Part shown: positions 58,154-64,000 of the stretch, one piece after another
Numbering within the stretch: position 1 is the first letter of the stretch
Layout: the number at the start of each line of letters is the position of its first letter
Notes under the pieces: generated by a model
The model's input: only the letters and a program-made list of their open reading frames with translations
What the model was told of the DNA's origin: nothing
The model's database searches: none
Made by a program: the position numbers and the translations under genes
Assembly (NCBI GenBank): GCA_013398955.1
Contig: VWPU01014911.1
Coordinates: 1-64,000, forward strand
Reading direction: 5' to 3'
Source of the DNA: Callaeas wilsoni
Taxonomy: Eukaryota; Chordata; Aves; Passeriformes; Callaeidae
Length of the DNA: 64,000 nucleotides

Positions 58154-58249
58154 ATCATTCCTGAACGAGTCCGAGCAGAAAGAGTTTTTACCATGTTTTT
58201 GTTTTTGATGTATCTATTGTGGTTGTGTTTTATTTACTATCAGCAGTGA
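58154..58249 (+). other. Possible cryptic or alternative terminal exon with hydrophobic C-terminus
   Basis: A good 3' splice site (T8 run, then GATCTTCTCTTCCTGCAG) ends at 58153. In phase 0, the phase in which the preceding CTNNA3 exon ends, it opens a 31-residue frame: IIPERVRAERV followed by a very hydrophobic segment (TMFLFLMYLLWLCFIYYQQ) and a stop at 58247. An AATAAA lies at 58433. Splicing here would truncate alpha-T-catenin after residue 194 and add a membrane-like tail. It is equally possible that this is chance; I recognise no homologue. Confidence 0.2.
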
Positions 58250-61200
58250 CACTGAAAACATATATAAGGAAAATACAGGAAAATGTACATAGGGTAACCG
58301 TGTATACTGACTTCATAGTTGAGAAACTACAGCTTTAGTCTTGGTTGAAAGATTTTGGTTCATTTAATTGCAGCATTGGAATGGGAGATAGTAATCCTGA
58401 AACGGTATAAAAAGGTTTTAACGAAATAGATAAATAAAATTATACTCTAGTTTTTTCAGTTTATTCCCTCATACAGAGTGAACTTTCAGGGTATAATCTT
58501 TAGAACGGAAAGTGTGAGAGAAAGATTTCCTGGTCTTTGCTAGGGGTTGTTAAAAGAAAGTGCAAAACAGACAAGGATGTAACTCATTATAATTCTCTGT
58601 GGGGGAAAAAAAAGCTACCTACAGGCTATTAATGTTAGCTCTAGAAATAAATTCAGTAATAGCTGTACATATTTTTTCTTTATTGCATGCAGTTTATTTA
58701 TAGGAGGGGAATTAATATGTCCTTGATACAATTATTTAAACAAAAATATTGTATTTTCCAAAATGAGTGGCTTTTCAAAAGAACTAATTTTTTTTTCAGT
58801 CACTCTTTTTAGCAAGGAAAGAAAAAATTGCAGTAGCAGTAGAAGATATTTCTCCTTCAAACTTTGCTGGTTCAAAACGCCAGTCGTGGTTTGAGTTGAA
58901 ATACTATTTTTCTTTTGGCATTCTGTTTTATATGCTCAGAGCTTTCAAAATATTCATCTTTAAGGCTGAAATTTTTCATGGATGACCTGTTCTCAAAGAT
59001 GAACTTCTTTTTGAATGCAGAAAAAAACACCGTTTAGTCCCTTTATTCATAAAGTTATGAGGAAGACAGAAATTTAATTTACTCTGTGAGATTGTTAAAA
59101 GTTAGCTTTGAGTATGTCCGACACTCAGTATAGAGTCTTGATATGTGCTTTGGTGATTTTAGGATTAAAATTTCTTTCTAAGATGGCAGACAATACATAC
59201 CTTGCAATTCTGTATTACTATTTCTGATATGATTTTACCCAATCCCTGAATTCTTAAGGAACCATAACATCCACATTTGGGCATAATTTTAAGGTAACTT
59301 TTTAAAAGAATTGCCTGCTCCAGTTCTCCCTCTTGACTGACTCATGTAATGCTGGTGTTTTTATCACAGCAGCTTCTGCAGACAGGCAGATACAGTTTCC
59401 CTTTTGAATAAACTTCCCCAAAGCTAAAAAGGGCTCATTATTTATCTTTACAACCCAGAAGTGTGGAGACTCCTGATAATGTTTGTTTGTTTTTGGAAAC
59501 TGCTGTAGTCCTGAATGAGCCTTTTTGGCTCAATCTGGGTGCCTTTTAGACCACAGACAGACAGGTGTTCCAGCTGATTCCTAAATCATGTCCTTCACAG
59601 CTTTGCTCTTGTAGACCATGTCTGTGCAAAGCTAAGGAGCAGAGGGCAGGATGTGCAGAAGAAACAAAAAGCTCTTTTTCCCCCCCGACTTTCCACAGAA
59701 CTGAAAGGATGGAAAAGGGTGATGAAGTAATGAACAAAAAATTAGTGGTAGAAGAAGAACATTTGGTAAAAACATACCTACAGAACTTACAGCTGTGTTA
59801 TGGGAAGGTGGGATTTTTTTTTTGGAGTAGCTTTTAAAAAGCAGTGCTGAGTGACATCTGCATGGAGAGAGCTGTGTTATAAGGAGTTATCCATGGTGCT
59901 AACTGTAACGCTTTGCTGCACAAGCTTGCAAGAAGATGAGTTTTCATCCTTGGGGACCTGCTGTGCAGCCCTTTCTTGTGCAGAGCAGCAGTGCTGGATG
60001 CTGACATCGACACGTCGTGTAGCTGCTCCGCCTACTTTTGATGTGCTGGCCTACTTGCAATTACTGAAAAATTATGGCAAGGAATCTGGATGTTTCAAAT
60101 AGATGCAAATTTAAAACAGCCTGCAGGCTGTAAAATCGAAAGCTTTGATTTTACATGGTTCTTTAGTTTCTGGCTTGTTAGTGAAATCAGCAGAAACTTT
60201 ATTAGCAATGTTAAAGCTACAGCAAAATGCAGTAAGTTTTGACTGACAGTGAGACTTGTGAACTGAGTTTATATTTTGGATATAAGGGGTTGTTTCCTTC
60301 TGTAGAATAAAATCCAAGCATTGACCAACCATTTCTGGTTTAGGCAAAAGAACACCGTTCAAGTTTGAGCTTTAGCACCGTGTGGCACTGAAAAGATATT
60401 ATCGTGTAAGTTCCATTGCCATGTAGCTGTGCCAGTTTGGGATTAGCAATGTGGAGAAGCAATAAGTTGAGACAGGAATTTTTTTCCCTTACATCCTACT
60501 TCATCTGTTACTTGAGTATATCCGGCCATCCAAGACTGCAGATATTGTAGCAGTTCTCTTTAATGCTCCATCATGCACTGTACTCACCACTGCTGCCTGA
60601 TCCTGGCCTGCTACTCAGATCTCTGTTACTGCTTCTCACACCACAATCCCTCTTCACTGTGATTGGGGAGGATAAGACATCACTGAGTAGTTGTGACATT
60701 GTCCATCTGCCACTCTCTCCTGGGAGTGATGTGGAGACAAAATGAGTGCTCACATGCAAATGAAAGGGAATTACTGAATAATCTTCCTGCAGAAGATTGT
60801 GTGGTGCCTATCTAGAGTCACTTTATGTCTGAAATAGGAAACAGCAGACATGGGAGAGCGGGCAAACTGCTGCAGATTTGACTTCATCACTCCCAGTTAA
60901 AGAATAAACAATCAGGTGAAAATAATGCAACTCTACTCTGTCAGTACCTACTTTTTGCATCAACAAAATCAGACCAAAGGATTCCTTCAGGTGTTGCAAC
61001 CCAAAACTTTTGGAACAGCACATGAAATGTAAGAAGTAATCCAGAGATTTTATCTACAGGTATGTTTGAAACATATGAATAAATATTTCCTTTACTTGCT
61101 CAGTTTTACTCAGGTAAAACGGAATGTGTTTGGTAACTTCTCTAATTATAGTAATTTAGGATTCCTAGTCTAAATGGTCATTGGCGCTTACCACACACAT

Positions 61201-61818
61201 TAAGCTGTTCTTGTTCTCCTGGATTTTTTGTTTCCTGAAACGGTAGCCAGAAGAGAATATATATGAAATTTACTATGATTTTGGTTAGTAGCCATCCAGG
61301 GCTTTGATAAATTACTACTGCTGGAACAAATTTTATAGCCACTGCTTCAGTGTGACCTTGAGACATCCAGATCTTGTGTTTCCCTGCAGCAATTGGAGGT
61401 TTCTGGGTCTGTGCTTCAGGCAGAGATGTTTCAGCCATCCCAGTAACTACATGAGGTGTTTGTCTGATCTCTCACTGTTGCAAGAATTGGACAGGGTTTT
61501 GCTCCAGCTCCACTGTGTTCTCTGTAGGGCGAACGTGCCTCTCCTTGAAGCCTTAATTGTCTTCTTTTGGTGGTGATATCCATCAAAGACATGAGGACAG
61601 AAAGCTTAGTTTTCTCTAGATAAAATAGAGGAGTTTAGATAATGATACTTCCACTTTCCTTTTGTACTCAAAGTGTTTTATTTAGGAGAGTAGTTTAGAA
61701 AGAGAATCAGAGCAGCGTTATCTTTCAGTGACATTTGATGTAAGTATATTTCTAAATCTGCATAAATTCTCTTCATTGTTTTTGCAGCATTTCTCCAGGA
61801 GTGGGTCCTCAGCTAATG

Positions 61819-61865
61819 ATCACAGAATGGTTTGGGTTGGAAGTGACCTCTTGCATTTAAGATAG
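61819..61865 (-). mobile_element. Short CR1 3'-end remnant, antisense
   Basis: GATCACAGAATGGTTTGGGT followed by TGGAAGTGACCTCTTGCA is the characteristic reverse-complement CR1 3' terminus. Only about 45 bases are recognisable before similarity is lost. Confidence 0.8.
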
Positions 61866-63754
61866 ACGTGACAGCTGGGGTCAGATTGAAGTAAGACCCT
61901 GGATCTAGGAACACAGATTCTATTCAGTGCTGGCACTAATTGTTTTAATGGCCTGGAAGATGTGCTGGCTTGTGACAACAATTTTGAAGAAGAAATTGAA
62001 ACTGTTCTTGCTTGTGAAAGTATTTCAGAGCTTCATGGGAGTTTACTCAGGAATTGCAGTAGTGCCTAGTACCTCTTGACAAAGCTAAACCTGTTTGGAA
62101 TAACAGAGTGTAGAAGAAGTGTGGAAGAGGGCAGGCATCTGTGATGAAAAAGTATAACCACACTTAGTCTTTTTAAGAACTCATTCTAATGCTTTCAGTC
62201 CTCATATGATAATGAAAAATGAAGGGAATGGCATATCCTGGCAAGAATTCAGTAATCAGTGAAGAGAGAGCTCAGTATGATGCCAAATGATGTAGTTACG
62301 TGGTAGTCTTCTACAAAGAGAAAAGATTTGAGAGATGTATAAACATTAGGACCTTTGACCTTCCCTAAAAAAGCTATTTACTGTTAAATGACTGCACATT
62401 AAATTATATGCTTGAAAAATGCAAAAATAGGGGCAGCAATGTAACCATGGGACTAATGCAGCATCTGGTGCTCTTAGAGAAGGCTCTGTCTGTTGGGGTT
62501 GGGATCAAACTGGGTTTAACAGGAAGTTGCCAGCATTCCTGTTTTATACTGGCTGAAATCCTCCCAGACAGCATTTCAGAAGCTTGTGAAAAGAAGAGTT
62601 GGAACATAACCCGTTCTTTCCAAAGCATGCTCAAAAAGTAAATGAGAGCCATTCAGTCAATCCATGATGCGCAGTGGGTATAGATCTTTCAGGGCTTCAG
62701 GTGAAACTCAGACTGAAAAAATCTGAGAGTTGAGCCACACAGTATCTGGTTCTATGTGAACAGAAGTCTGACTGTTCCTGGGTACCATGGGATGTGGCGG
62801 TCTTCCATTTTGTTAAGGAGAAATTATTTTGGCTTTCACAGCGTTTAATTTTTAAATGAATAAATTTTATCAAAATGAAACTGCTTCAGTATTGTTGCAG
62901 TAATATAGAAGTCAGTAGATTTCTGTTCATTCTAGGGCGCCAGAGAAAATGTCAGATTTTTAACATTACCCAGCTCCCTGGTGCATGAGAGGTGTTCGTT
63001 TCCCTTCTAGCTCGTGACCTATTTAAAATGGAGCAGTGTGATGTGCTTTACATATCCCTTCTGGTACAACCACAACTAATCTTTTTTTTTTTTCCAATTT
63101 CAACATTTGCTGCAATAATTTTCACATGGTTGATCACAGCAGCCATTAGGGAGGTAAGGTTATAGGATCTGGGAACAAAAAGCTAGTGAGTCAACATTAT
63201 ACCAGGTTGTTTTCAATGACAAACTGAAAATAAAAAGGGTGATGAGCAGTGGTGTTCTGAGTGTTAACGTCTTTGACCTGCAGATTCAGGTAGTCTAAAC
63301 ACTGGAAGAATAAAGCATACTTAAAATTTTTGTTCTAACTTTATTATGTAACTCAGTGTTTGTAGTGTTTAGGTGTGTTTATAGATCTATTTTGAGGTCA
63401 CATATTTTTGCAGTTTCAGAAGCATTTTCAATATCATAGATGATTTTATGAATCAAATGGAAACATAGATTTAAATTCCCGTGAATAACCTCAGGTTTTT
63501 TCTTGGGTTTGCAAAATAACACAAGCTCTTTCTAGTGTATTATATACATTTCCGTTTTTCTTGTTAAATTAGTACGGCCATAAAAGATAATACACACTGA
63601 TGAAATCTTTTTCTGTCCTTTTTGTATGCATAATTTATTCAGAAAAACTGGCGCAACTTTGCCTTTCCTAGAGTTTCTTTTACATAAATAAATTTGGAAT
63701 TTACTTGTGTAAATACATAAATATTTGAATGTTAAACGCCTAATTATTCCTTCC

Positions 63755-63960
63755 ACCGGGACAGGAGCCCTGGGTGTTTCTCGGGCCCCGTCCCTGGGTG
63801 CGCTGCTCTCCGGGCAGTGCTGGTGGGCAGGGCGCGCTGGCTGCAGGCTGCGGAGCTGACACGGATGTGTACCTACACCTTCCCTTCTTCCTGAGCGAGC
63901 CCACGCGTGCCTACAGGGGAGAGGGGCTTTGGTGCCCTGCAGCCCCCGTCCCTTTTTAAC
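63755..63960. other. GC-rich patch near right edge
   Basis: Composition shifts sharply to GC-rich, with CGGGCCCCGTCCCTGGGTGC, GGCAGGGCGCGCTGG and CTGCGGAGCTGACACGG. CG density is moderate. A 61-codon open frame crosses it but shows no recognisable domain. It may be the edge of a CpG island or a GC-rich intronic block. Confidence 0.35.
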
Positions 63961-64000
63961 CCCTGGTGCAGCAGCTGGGGAGAGCAGGCTGTTACCGTTA

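Larger units (their letters stand above)
39837..64000 (+). other. CTNNA3: CTNNA3 intron 5, at least 24 kb, runs off the right edge
   Basis: No sequence resembling the next alpha-catenin exon was recognised, so the whole stretch is taken as intron. It contains an ERV-type LTR fragment (42584-43076), CR1 pieces at 50683, 51955 and 61819, a CpG-rich patch at 50395-50560, and a GC-rich right edge from about 63755. A possible cryptic terminal exon lies at 58154. Elsewhere (39837-42583, 43077-50394, 52291-58153, 58250-61818, 61866-63754) I see only single-copy AT-rich sequence. Confidence 0.8.

Noticed and set aside
63774..63959. 61-codon open frame at the GC-rich right edge
   Set aside because: No domain or homology; GC-rich sequence reduces stop codons by chance.

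Overview
The window is vertebrate genomic DNA, most likely from a bird. CR1 LINE fragments recur on both strands, one interspersed repeat matches an endogenous-retrovirus LTR family I know from passerine genomes, and introns are a few kb long. The only gene I can support is the 5' part of CTNNA3 (alpha-T-catenin) on the + strand. Four coding exons (17765-17866, 22948-23140, 30038-30204, 39717-39836) join in frame. They encode the first 194 residues, which is most of the N-terminal vinculin-homology domain that binds beta-catenin or plakoglobin and mediates dimerisation. The remaining exons lie beyond the right edge.

Layout. Positions 1-17759 hold sequence upstream of the coding start (5' flank and/or intron 1). 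It contains several CpG-rich patches that could include the promoter and non-coding first exon, a (GGCA/GGCT)-stepped minisatellite near 0.8-0.96 kb, a 51-bp x3 tandem array at 3.5 kb, and a GC-rich 46-bp/92-bp higher-order minisatellite at 6.35-6.81 kb. It also has a 24-bp perfect palindrome at 4985, polypyrimidine blocks at 8.4-8.55 kb and a 40-bp tandem duplication at 15.9 kb. Introns 2 (5.1 kb), 3 (6.9 kb) and 4 (9.5 kb) follow, with CR1 copies in introns 2 and 3 and several near-perfect hairpins. Intron 5 fills at least 24 kb up to the right edge. It holds an ERV-type LTR fragment (about 42.6-43.1 kb), three more CR1 pieces and one possible, unproven alternative terminal exon at 58154.

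I found no RNA gene, CRISPR array, operon or convincing second protein-coding gene. Most long open frames are by-products of GC-rich repeats or CR1 sequence. The most interesting signals are structural: improbable perfect inverted repeats, a higher-order minisatellite carrying splice-acceptor-like motifs, and the extreme GC3 of coding exon 3 of 4 (84% against 30-41% in its neighbours) together with a proline inside a predicted helix. I see no sign of a new multi-gene biological system.
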